Positions 1 to 5,996 of a DNA stretch of 6,394 nucleotides are shown here, piece after piece; positions within the stretch are counted from its first letter, which is position 1; the number at the start of each line of letters is the position of its first letter. The position numbers and the translations under genes are program-made. Under the pieces are notes generated by a model that saw nothing but the letters and a program-made list of their open reading frames with translations, was not told the origin of the DNA and ran no database searches. Source of the stretch: Treponema sp. (lineage in GTDB: Bacteria; Spirochaetota; Spirochaetia; Treponematales; Breznakiellaceae); assembly GCA_031290325.1 (NCBI GenBank), contig JAITNU010000105.1, forward strand, positions 1-6,394. Reading direction: 5' to 3'.

Positions 1-21
1 CCGAACTTGTTTAGACTTCAT
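1..21 (-). CDS. Start of an unidentified minus-strand gene (partial, 7 codons)
   Basis: On the minus strand an ATG at 21-19 opens a frame that reads M-K-S-K-Q-V-R and runs off the left edge of the window. It is called mainly because a good sigma70-type promoter (-35 at 66-61, -10 at 43-38, minus strand) points at it with a predicted transcript start near 31, giving a leader of only about 10 nt. There is no Shine-Dalgarno sequence before the ATG. A second ATG four bases upstream (25-23) is excluded because its frame stops after four codons. The lysine-rich N-terminus would suit a signal peptide or a basic cytoplasmic protein, but seven residues do not allow a family call. Confidence 0.4.
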
Positions 22-37
22 ACATGTTACCAGAACA

Positions 38-66
38 ATTATTGATTTTCTCTGCGATTTTGTCAA
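38..66 (-). promoter_or_regulatory. Sigma70-type promoter for the leftward gene
   Basis: On the minus strand, -35 TTGACA (66-61, 6/6 to consensus) is followed by a 17-nt spacer and -10 AATAAT (43-38, 5/6). The predicted transcript start is near position 31, about 10 nt before the ATG at 21. The -35 overlaps the TGA stop codon (65-63) of the small minus-strand frame upstream, so the downstream gene appears to have its own transcription start even though it follows on the same strand. Confidence 0.6.
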
Positions 67-221
67 GCTGCCTTGAGGTAGAACCAGAACCAGCGCCGTC
101 CCCGGATACTCAAACGCAAGGTGGCGCCCTTTTCTTGAGGATATTCACTTGCACCGATGGGTTCCCAGGGCTTACTATCCAGTACTCCCGCTTTTTGATA
201 ATGAAGGGGCATACCCGGCAC
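63..221 (-). CDS. Possible small basic, aromatic-tailed protein of unknown function (or 3' remnant of a larger gene)
   Basis: The minus-strand frame is open from 272 (just after a TAG) to a TGA at 65-63. I chose a GTG start at 221, preceded by a weak AGGG about six bases upstream, giving 52 residues; an ATG at 212 would give 49. The product is soluble-looking, with a Pro/Gly-containing first half and a strongly basic, aromatic C-terminus (RGRRWFWFYLKAA). Codons (CCC, ACC, CGG, ATC, TTC, CTC) match the definite genes of the window, better than the overlapping plus-strand frame at 24-239 does. The codons between 272 and 221 also look coding but contain no standard start, so this may be the 3' end of a decayed gene. 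A poor promoter is possible upstream (minus TTGTCA 291-286, 15-nt spacer, TATAAG 270-265). I recognise no family. Confidence 0.35.
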   Translation of the reverse strand: MPGMPLHYQKAGVLDSKPWEPIGASEYPQEKGATLRLSIRGRRWFWFYLKAA

Positions 222-284
222 GGTTTGCCCTGTAAATAAGCCTTTAACTGAAAGAACAATTTCGCTTATATGCTATGCTACGGA

Positions 285-314
285 TTGACAAAGCGCAAAG
301 AGGGGTTCTATACT
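285..314 (+). promoter_or_regulatory. Near-consensus sigma70 promoter of the four-gene cluster
   Basis: -35 TTGACA (285-290, 6/6) and -10 TATACT (309-314, 5/6) are separated by 18 nt. The expected transcript start, about seven bases past the -10, falls at 321-322, that is on or beside the A of the ATG at 322. No CIRCE inverted repeat and no CtsR-type tandem heptad is visible here, so nothing in the sequence shows the classic heat-shock control of clpC. On the other strand the same -35 region reads TTGTCA (291-286), which could serve a weak leftward promoter. Confidence 0.7.
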
Positions 315-321
315 TCTAAAT

Positions 322-894
322 ATGCAATTCACCGGTCGTTTCTATGGTATGCTTATCCTCGGGCTGGTTATTATCGCCTTGGGAAGGGCACAGGAGCAGG
401 ACAACCCTGGGGATGGTCCTGCATCTGAATCGGCGCTTCCACGGATTTTCCGGGAGCTTTCCCTGGGTATGGCCCTGGAAGACCTGAAGGGGGCCTTACA
501 GGAGGATGAGCTGTTTCGTTTCCGGGGAGACCGGGATGTTTCGTTTCTGCCTTCCCGGGAGCAGAGTCTGGTGGAAACCACAGGGTCTTCCTTTATCCGG
601 CAGGCATTTTTTCAGCTTCGGGATGACACGGTTTTCGTGATGGCCTTTACCCTGAATACGGCACTGGTTGATCATTATTCGGTCTTTACTTCCTTGGTGA
701 AAAAATACGGGGAGCCTGACCTGCTGGACCCTAAACAGGCAATCTGGGAATCAGAGGACACCAGAATAGCGATTGAACGGCCTCTGACGGTAAAATATAT
801 TGATATGCGGATTTTTAATGAGATTCTGAACGAATCCCAGGCAAATAAATCGAAAGAAGTGCGGTTGCGGGATGATTTTTTGAATGAGTTTTAA
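322..894 (+). CDS. Exported protein of unknown function, first gene of the clpC cluster
   Basis: The 190-residue product starts with a typical signal peptide: Arg6, a hydrophobic core at about 10-20, and a plausible signal peptidase I site after G-R-A (residue 23). An acidic, Pro/Gly-containing spacer (24-38) follows. The mature part has a 'LGM-ALEDLKGAL' segment at 48-59, alternating beta-like stretches, and 'LVKKYGEPD...W' at 125-142. This order (LGM-helix, strands, KYG-P, W) is reminiscent of small periplasmic proteins with a BamE-like alpha/beta layout, but similarity is too weak to name a family. The C-terminus is highly charged. The ATG at 322 lies 8 nt after the -10 box with no Shine-Dalgarno, suggesting a leaderless mRNA; Met10 (349) is a possible alternative but also lacks an SD and would remove the basic n-region. 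The last 11 nt overlap the next gene. It is real on signal peptide, codon use and operon packing; function unknown. Confidence 0.85.
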   Translation: MQFTGRFYGMLILGLVIIALGRAQEQDNPGDGPASESALPRIFRELSLGMALEDLKGALQEDELFRFRGDRDVSFLPSREQSLVETTGSSFIRQAFFQLRDDTVFVMAFTLNTALVDHYSVFTSLVKKYGEPDLLDPKQAIWESEDTRIAIERPLTVKYIDMRIFNEILNESQANKSKEVRLRDDFLNEF

Positions 895-1396
895 CGGTTT
901 GGTTGGCACACACCCCGCTCTCCGGTTTCTGTACTGCCTGGGACCGCTTGTTGGTCTATGCTTCATGGTGAGCGCTTTGAGCTGTTCCGCAGGGGAGGGG
1001 TCACGATTTGAAACCAGGGAAGTATTTATTCAAACCGCTGGCGGCAGCCGGATAAGCCTGAGTATTGAAATTGCCCGTACTGATACGGAACGGTCACAGG
1101 GCCTTATGAACCGGAAAACCCTTGATGATGGTAAGGCTATGCTCTTTGTCTTTGACCGGGACCGTATCCTCTCCTTCTGGATGAAAAATACCCTCATCCC
1201 CCTGTCCATCGCCTTCATCTCTGCAGAAGGTAAGATCCTGGAAATCCGGGACATGGAACCGAAAAGCCTTACCACCATTTACTCAAACCGTTCGGCCCGG
1301 TATGCCTTGGAAGCCCCGCGGGGCTGGTTCGACCGGGCGGGGATTAGTCTGGGTGACCGGCTTATCCTGATGACTGAGGTCGTATTATATAGATAG
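884..1396 (+). CDS. DUF192 family lipoprotein
   Basis: The 170-residue product has an N-terminal hydrophobic stretch (about 12-33) ending in A-L-S-Cys34, which fits a spirochaete-style relaxed lipobox, so I infer a lipid-anchored envelope protein. The mature part matches the DUF192 (COG1430) domain: RSQGLMNR at 70-77, MLFVF at 86-90, FWMKNT at 98-103 followed by IPLSIAFI, then the YALE/PRGWFDRAGISLGD segment near the C-terminus. DUF192 proteins are widespread, usually exported, and have no established biochemical role. The ATG at 884 lies inside the end of the previous gene (ATGAGTTTTAA, 11-nt overlap) and has only a weak GGGA upstream, so translation is probably coupled. The signal sequence has few basic residues (Arg14), so the exact start is less certain than the domain call. 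It ends in two adjacent in-frame TAG codons (1394-1399), 23 nt before clpC. Confidence 0.9.
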   Translation: MSFNGLVGTHPALRFLYCLGPLVGLCFMVSALSCSAGEGSRFETREVFIQTAGGSRISLSIEIARTDTERSQGLMNRKTLDDGKAMLFVFDRDRILSFWMKNTLIPLSIAFISAEGKILEIRDMEPKSLTTIYSNRSARYALEAPRGWFDRAGISLGDRLILMTEVVLYR

Positions 1397-1402
1397 TAGT
1401 GT

Positions 1403-1409
1403 GAGAGGA
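1403..1409 (+). promoter_or_regulatory. Ribosome binding site of clpC
   Basis: GAGAGGA lies 10 nt before the ATG at 1420, in the 23-nt gap after the DUF192 gene. It fixes the clpC start and shows that this gene, unlike the first of the cluster, uses a Shine-Dalgarno. Confidence 0.6.
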
Positions 1410-1419
1410 TAGGTTTATA

Positions 1420-4005
1420 ATGTTTAAAGGGTTAACTCAACGGGTACAGCGCATCTTATCAACTGATGCCCAGAATGAGGGGCGTCGTTTCAATTCCGAC
1501 CAGCTCTTGCCTGAGCATATTATCATTGCTCTGCTTAAGGACGGGATGGGAATCGCCTGTAAAGCATTGATCTTTCTCAGGATCGATTTACAGGAATTCA
1601 GACATGCTATAGAAAACGGGATGCCCCGTATCGGAGGTCCCCCTGGTTATGGGGATATTCCCCTGTCAAAACGAACTAAAAACCTGCTGGAGCTGGCAAC
1701 CGAAGAGGCCCAGTCCACGGGAAGTGAATATATCGGTACGGAACACCTTTTGTTCGCAGCCACACGGGAACGGAATTCCCTGACCCAGGTATATCTGGAT
1801 CAGCGGGCGGTGGATACGGAGATGCTGCGGGTCGTGGTGCAGACCACCTTGAATCATACTTCCAATCCGGGGTATGACGGGAGGTCTCCCGGTGGGTATC
1901 AATCCTACTTTCCCTATGGCAGCGGCGTTCATGTGGGGGTGTATAAGCCCCCTCATGGGTCGCGGGTGAAGCCCGCTGCCTATCCGCCCCTTACCCCGGT
2001 GCTGGACGAATATTCCCGGGACCTCACCGCCCTGGCAAAGGCGGGCAAACTAGACCCGGTGGTGGGCAGGCAGCAAGAGATTACCCGCCTCGTGCGAATC
2101 CTCGCCCGGCGAACCAAGAACAACCCGATCCTGGTGGGTGAGCCGGGGGTAGGAAAAACCGCTATTGTAGAGGGGCTGGCCCAACTCCTGAGCGGGGATA
2201 CTGTTCCCCAGGTACTCGTGGGAAAGCGGCTCCTCTCCCTGGATTTAGGATCCGTGGTAGCAGGTACCAAATACCGGGGTGAATTTGAAGAGCGGATCAA
2301 ACGGATCATGAAGGAAATCGCTCAAACCGGCAATGTGATCCTGTTTCTCGATGAAATTCATACGATCATTGGGGCAGGGAGTGCCGAGGGAACCATGGAT
2401 GCTTCCAATATGTTCAAACCGGCCCTTTCCCGTGGGGAGGTCCAGTGTGTCGGAGCCACGACCCTGGGAGAATACCGCAAGTATTTTGAAAAAGACGCGG
2501 CCCTGGAACGGCGTTTTCAGACCATTCTGGTGGATGAACCCAGTGTTGAGGAAACCATCGAGATCCTCAAGGGACTGCAAAAGCACTATGAAGATCACCA
2601 CCGGGTCATCTACACCCCGGAATCGGTTATTGCTGCGGTCAAGCTGGCCCAGCGATACATGATAGACCGGTTCATGCCGGATAAGGCCCTGGATCTGCTG
2701 GATGAGGCGGGGGCCATGAGAAAACTCGAAGGGAGCTGCATGCCTCCGGAAATTTCCGGTATTGAAGCTGAAATTCTCCACCTCAGCGAAGAAAAACGGG
2801 TGATGTTTTCGACCCAGAATTATGAGCAGATCGCCCAGGTACGGGATAAGGTGCGGAATCTCCGGGACCGGCTGGAATCAATACGGGTGGCCTGGGAACA
2901 TGCTTCCGCTCATGAACGGGTGAAGGTTGAAGAAGGGGATATCCGGCGGGTGGTAGCCGAATCCACCGGTATCCCGCTGATGCACCTGGAAGAACAGGAG
3001 TCAAAGCGGCTGCTCAGGATTGAAGCGGAATTACACAAGGCCGTGGTCGGTCAGGATGATGCGGTACGTCGTATTGCCCAGTCCATACGGAGGTCCCGGG
3101 CGGGGATCTCCCCTCCCTGGCGGCCCCTGGGGTCCTTCATATTTCTCGGTCCTACAGGGGTGGGAAAAACCCTCCTGGCCAAGCGGCTTTCCGCCTATCT
3201 CTTTGGTTCTGAAGGTTCCCTGGTCCGTATTGACATGTCCGATTTTATGGAGAAGCATAACGCCTCCCGGCTGGTGGGGGCGCCCCCAGGCTACGTGGGT
3301 TACGAGGAAGGGGGTATCTTAACCGAACAGATCCGCCGCAACCCCTACCGGGTCGTCCTCTTTGATGAGATTGAAAAGGCCCACCGGGATGTCTTTAACC
3401 TCCTCCTCCAGGTCCTGGAGGAAGGGGAACTCAAGGATAACCTCGGCCATACGGTGAGTTTTCGGAACACGGTGATCGTCATGACCAGTAATGCGGGGGC
3501 ACGGGAAATTTCCCGGGATTCCAGAATTGGCTTTGGTACGGGAACGGGTATCATGGAACATGCTGAAATTGAGTCCCTGGCCCTTGCGGAACTGCGCCGC
3601 CTCTTTAACCCCGAATTCTTAAACCGGGTGGATGATGTGGTGGTATTCCAGCCCTTGAACATGAAGCAAGTAGAAGCTATCCTGGACATCCAGCTTGAGG
3701 AGCTTTCCCAGCGTCTTGCGGAACAGGGATACAGCATCCGGGTCATGCCTGCGGCCCGGCACATTCTCGTTGAAAAAGGCTGGGATCCGAAATACGGAGG
3801 CCGACCCCTGCGGCGGACCATTCAGAAGGAGTTAGAGGATACCCTGGCACTGTTGATCCTTGACGGCTGCGTCCCCGGAACCACCTTCATTGCCGATGGA
3901 CGAAAGGGGAACATATCCATCAGACCGAATAAACAGCACCAGACCCTTATAACCGAAGTGGAACAGGAGAAAATCAATGATTGCCTTACCCTTAGCCGGA
4001 ACTGA
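1420..4005 (+). CDS. clpC: ClpC-type AAA+ unfoldase, ATPase partner of ClpP
   Basis: The 861-residue protein is a two-ring Hsp100 ATPase that unfolds proteins and feeds them to ClpP in the cytoplasm. Domain order: Clp N-domain (about 1-145, two repeats); a Gly/Tyr/Pro-rich linker (about 145-190); D1 with Walker A GEPGVGKT (240-247), pore loop KYRG (284-287), Walker B LFLDE (308-312) and LERRF arginine finger (362-366); a short UVR-like middle domain (about 445-490) as in ClpC, not the long ClpB coiled coil; D2 with GPTGVGKT (577-584), pore loop GYVGY (624-628), VVLFDEIEKA (D649/E650), arginine finger Arg736 and sensor-2 GGRPLRR (793-799). IGF at 703-705 matches the ClpP-docking loop tripeptide, ruling out ClpB. 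Glu32 and Glu108 align with the phosphoarginine-binding glutamates of Bacillus ClpC, and Tyr468 sits where the middle-domain head has an aromatic. All catalytic motifs are intact. The ORF is longer than Bacillus ClpC (about 810), mainly through the linker. The last 29 nt overlap the next gene. Confidence 0.97.
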   Translation: MFKGLTQRVQRILSTDAQNEGRRFNSDQLLPEHIIIALLKDGMGIACKALIFLRIDLQEFRHAIENGMPRIGGPPGYGDIPLSKRTKNLLELATEEAQSTGSEYIGTEHLLFAATRERNSLTQVYLDQRAVDTEMLRVVVQTTLNHTSNPGYDGRSPGGYQSYFPYGSGVHVGVYKPPHGSRVKPAAYPPLTPVLDEYSRDLTALAKAGKLDPVVGRQQEITRLVRILARRTKNNPILVGEPGVGKTAIVEGLAQLLSGDTVPQVLVGKRLLSLDLGSVVAGTKYRGEFEERIKRIMKEIAQTGNVILFLDEIHTIIGAGSAEGTMDASNMFKPALSRGEVQCVGATTLGEYRKYFEKDAALERRFQTILVDEPSVEETIEILKGLQKHYEDHHRVIYTPESVIAAVKLAQRYMIDRFMPDKALDLLDEAGAMRKLEGSCMPPEISGIEAEILHLSEEKRVMFSTQNYEQIAQVRDKVRNLRDRLESIRVAWEHASAHERVKVEEGDIRRVVAESTGIPLMHLEEQESKRLLRIEAELHKAVVGQDDAVRRIAQSIRRSRAGISPPWRPLGSFIFLGPTGVGKTLLAKRLSAYLFGSEGSLVRIDMSDFMEKHNASRLVGAPPGYVGYEEGGILTEQIRRNPYRVVLFDEIEKAHRDVFNLLLQVLEEGELKDNLGHTVSFRNTVIVMTSNAGAREISRDSRIGFGTGTGIMEHAEIESLALAELRRLFNPEFLNRVDDVVVFQPLNMKQVEAILDIQLEELSQRLAEQGYSIRVMPAARHILVEKGWDPKYGGRPLRRTIQKELEDTLALLILDGCVPGTTFIADGRKGNISIRPNKQHQTLITEVEQEKINDCLTLSRN
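3965..3969 (+). promoter_or_regulatory. Ribosome binding site of the FAH-family gene, inside clpC
   Basis: AGGAG sits 7 nt before the ATG at 3977, within the coding end of clpC. It supports the start that overlaps clpC by 29 nt over any later start and indicates coupled translation. Confidence 0.7.
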
Positions 4006-4678
4006 TGAATGGATTACCATTGCCCCGTCCAAGATCATCGCGGTGGGCCTTAATTACCGCGCCCATGTTAGGGAAAGCAGCTCCGCCCTGCAGAAACCCT
4101 TTGCCATACCTTTGGAGCCGGTCTTATTTGCCAAAACCCCGAATGTGCTCATCGGTCCTGGGGAACCTATCATCATCCCCGGCCTTATCGGACCTTTCGA
4201 GGAGCCTCGAACCGACCCGGAAGCCGAATTGGGGATCATCATCGCCAAAAAGGGGAAGCATATCCCCGAGGATCAAGCCCTTGACTACGTGTTGGGATAT
4301 ACCTGTTTCAACGATGTGAGCCAGCGGAACATCCAGAACACCGATGTATCAGGCTGGTTCAGGGGTAAGTCCTTCGATACCTTCGGCCCCATTGGTCCGG
4401 TGGTGGTTCGCCCCCAGGACCTGGGGAACCCCCAGCACCTGGCCATCTGTTCCCGGATTAACGGCGTCCTCAAACAATCGGGGAATACGGCAGATATGAT
4501 CTTTCCGATTCCCCGCTTAATTGCCTACATATCCCGGAATTTTACCCTCCAGGCAGGGGATATCATCGCCACCGGCACCCCCAGCGGCATAAGCCCCCTC
4601 CACTCAGGGGATATCGTCGAAGTGGAGATCGAAGGCATCGGCATATTACGCAACCCCGTGATCGCCGAAGCCCTCTAA
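3977..4678 (+). CDS. Fumarylacetoacetate hydrolase family protein, FAHD1-like (acylpyruvase / oxaloacetate-acting)
   Basis: The 233-residue protein covers the whole FAH catalytic fold (COG0179). The family opening KIIAVGLNYRAH is at 19-30, with His30 and Glu33 in the place of the FAHD1 catalytic lid dyad. Metal ligands are Glu82 and Glu84 (DPEAELGIII) and Asp113 (YTCFNDVSQRN). RGKSFDTFGPIGP (129-141) carries the conserved lysine 131, and TGTPSGI (199-205) closes the active site. Relatives hydrolyse acylpyruvates, decarboxylate or tautomerise oxaloacetate, or isomerise 5-carboxymethyl-2-hydroxymuconate; length and motifs look closest to FAHD1-type enzymes, so a role in oxaloacetate housekeeping is the most likely inference. 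Nothing nearby suggests aromatic-compound degradation. A 13-residue insertion relative to FAHD1 follows the lid region (about residues 35-47). It has its own SD, overlaps clpC by 29 nt and is the last gene of the cluster; its TAA is 5 nt from the glgC stop. Substrate is not decided by sequence. Confidence 0.9.
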   Translation: MIALPLAGTDEWITIAPSKIIAVGLNYRAHVRESSSALQKPFAIPLEPVLFAKTPNVLIGPGEPIIIPGLIGPFEEPRTDPEAELGIIIAKKGKHIPEDQALDYVLGYTCFNDVSQRNIQNTDVSGWFRGKSFDTFGPIGPVVVRPQDLGNPQHLAICSRINGVLKQSGNTADMIFPIPRLIAYISRNFTLQAGDIIATGTPSGISPLHSGDIVEVEIEGIGILRNPVIAEAL

Positions 4679-4685
4679 GGGGGCT
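4669..4685. other. Hairpin spanning the two converging stop codons
   Basis: A 7-bp stem (4669-4675 with 4679-4685, one G-U pair in the plus-strand RNA) closes a three-base loop that is exactly the TAA stop of the FAH gene; the glgC stop (4686-4684) overlaps the other foot. Neither strand has a T-run after the stem, so it is not a canonical intrinsic terminator. It could still slow RNA polymerase or protect 3' ends in a junction only 5 nt wide. Confidence 0.4.
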
Positions 4686-5955
4686 ATATAACCGTACCCG
4701 GATAGAAGACGGCGTTTTTGGGGATCACGATGATGCCGTCCACGATGTAGTAATGACCGTAGTTGCCATCATTACGGTGCAGGTCATCAATCCCGATACG
4801 GCAGCCCTCACCGATACGGGCGTTTTTATCGATGATCGCCCCCTTGAGAATAGCCCCCCTGCCGATGCCCACATTAGGACGGCGATCCTGGATATTCTGC
4901 TGTTTCTGCGCTTCTGTTTCATAGAAGTCAGCGCCCATACACACCACCCCGTTGAGGCTGGCCCCATATTCAATAATGGTTCTGACCCCGACCAGTGAGT
5001 TCGTGACAAAGGCGTTGGTAATAATACAACCCTCAGCAGCTATGGACTGGCTCAATTTACCTTCGTTTATCTTTGAGGGAGGCAGGTTCCGCATGTGGGT
5101 GTAGATGGGCCGGGCCTCATCGTAAAAATCAAAACGGGGACGGATAGTAGCCAGATCCAGGTTCGCCTCATAGAAGCTCTTGATAGTCCCAATATCTTCC
5201 CAGTAGCCTTCGAAAAGATAGGCATTGACCTTCAAACGTTTAATAGCCGCAGGAATGATCTCCTTGCCAAAATCAGTCAAATCATTGTCAAGGCAGTCCT
5301 CCATGACCTGGGCATTAAACACATAGATCCCCATGGACCCCAGATAGGAATCCCCCTTGATCTTATCGGTCCGCAATTCCGGGGGGGTCTTATAATCGGA
5401 AATGTCCTTGGTGGGTCCTGGTTTTTCCAGGAATTCGGTGATGGTGTTGTTCTTATCCGCCTTCAGGATCCCCAGTTGACTGGCGTCTTCCCTGGCAACA
5501 GTGGTACAGGCGATAGTGATAGCCGCCCCGGATTCCTTGTGTTTTTCCAGAAGATCCTCCAGGTCCATACGGTACAACTGATCCCCGGACAGAATCAGAT
5601 AATAGGCGGGATTCTGGGTCCTGAAATGGGGAAGGTTCTTCCGTACCGCATCGGCGGTTCCCTCAAACCAGCCCGAATGTTCAAAGGTTTGCTCTGCCGC
5701 GAGGATTTCAACAAAACCATTGGTAAAAGAATCGAATACATAGGTTTGGGCAAGGTGCAGATGAAGGGATGCAGAATTGAATTGGGTCAAAATATATATC
5801 TGCCGTAAATGGGCATTGATACAATTTGAGATAGGTATATCCACGAGCCTGAATTTTCCTCCAAAGGGAACCGCCGGTTTAGACCTGACCTGGGTTAAGG
5901 GGAACAAACGAGTTCCCTTACCACCACCTAATACGATAGATAAGACCTCAGACAT
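4684..5955 (-). CDS. glgC: Glucose-1-phosphate adenylyltransferase (ADP-glucose pyrophosphorylase), plant/cyanobacterial-like
   Basis: The 423-residue cytoplasmic enzyme makes ADP-glucose from ATP and glucose-1-phosphate, the committed step of bacterial glycogen synthesis. The nucleotidyltransferase domain (about 1-275) has GGGKGTRLFPLT (10-21), KPAVPFGG (26-33), WFEGTADAVRK (96-106), catalytic Asp125 in LSGDQLYRMD, the glucose-1-phosphate lysine 178 in FLEKP, and YWEDIGTIKSFYEANL (from 251). The C-terminal left-handed beta-helix domain (about 285-423) includes IIDKNARIG (Lys377) and IIVIPKNAVFYPGTVI (Lys413). These phrases follow plant and cyanobacterial enzymes more than the E. coli type, and the two lysines align with the 3-phosphoglycerate activator lysines of the cyanobacterial enzyme. 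The start is fixed by a strong AGGAGG six bases upstream. No glgA, glgB or glgP is in view, so it is separate from a glycogen operon here. It is transcribed toward the clpC cluster and divergently from the helicase. Catalytic motifs are intact. Confidence 0.95.
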   Translation of the reverse strand: MSEVLSIVLGGGKGTRLFPLTQVRSKPAVPFGGKFRLVDIPISNCINAHLRQIYILTQFNSASLHLHLAQTYVFDSFTNGFVEILAAEQTFEHSGWFEGTADAVRKNLPHFRTQNPAYYLILSGDQLYRMDLEDLLEKHKESGAAITIACTTVAREDASQLGILKADKNNTITEFLEKPGPTKDISDYKTPPELRTDKIKGDSYLGSMGIYVFNAQVMEDCLDNDLTDFGKEIIPAAIKRLKVNAYLFEGYWEDIGTIKSFYEANLDLATIRPRFDFYDEARPIYTHMRNLPPSKINEGKLSQSIAAEGCIITNAFVTNSLVGVRTIIEYGASLNGVVCMGADFYETEAQKQQNIQDRRPNVGIGRGAILKGAIIDKNARIGEGCRIGIDDLHRNDGNYGHYYIVDGIIVIPKNAVFYPGTVI

Positions 5956-5961
5956 AATATG

Positions 5962-5967
5962 CCTCCT
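5962..5967 (-). promoter_or_regulatory. Strong ribosome binding site of glgC
   Basis: Minus-strand AGGAGG (within AAAGGAGG) stands 6 nt before the ATG at 5955. It is the best Shine-Dalgarno of the window and settles the glgC start. Confidence 0.85.
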
Positions 5968-5996
5968 TTCAGACTCAAAGGTATGTTACGAATAGA

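Noticed and set aside
24..239. Plus-strand 71-codon frame at the left edge
   Set aside because: No SD or promoter, codon use unlike the definite genes, no domain; it is better explained as the complement of the minus-strand frame ending at 63 and the leftward promoter.
241..321. CIRCE or CtsR operator upstream of the clpC cluster
   Set aside because: Searched for the TTAGCACTC/GAGTGCTAA dyad and GGTCAAA tandem heptads by eye; neither is present.
2245..2781. Minus-strand 178-codon frame within clpC
   Set aside because: Antisense shadow of the D1 ATPase region; no promoter, SD or family signal.
3345..3821. Minus-strand 158-codon frame within clpC
   Set aside because: Shadow of the D2 region; composition is Arg/Ser-rich as expected from reverse reading of this coding strand.
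1420..4005. ClpB or ClpA instead of ClpC
   Set aside because: The middle domain is short and UVR-like (not the long ClpB propeller), and an IGF ClpP-docking tripeptide is present; the N-domain and presence of a middle domain favour ClpC over ClpA.
4669..4685. Intrinsic terminator at the convergent junction
   Set aside because: A stem exists but no T-run follows on either strand, so it was listed as a hairpin only.
5095..5808. Plus-strand 237-codon open frame opposite glgC
   Set aside because: Long only because it lies antisense to a GC-rich conserved gene; no recognisable domain, no SD, and glgC on the other strand is unambiguous.
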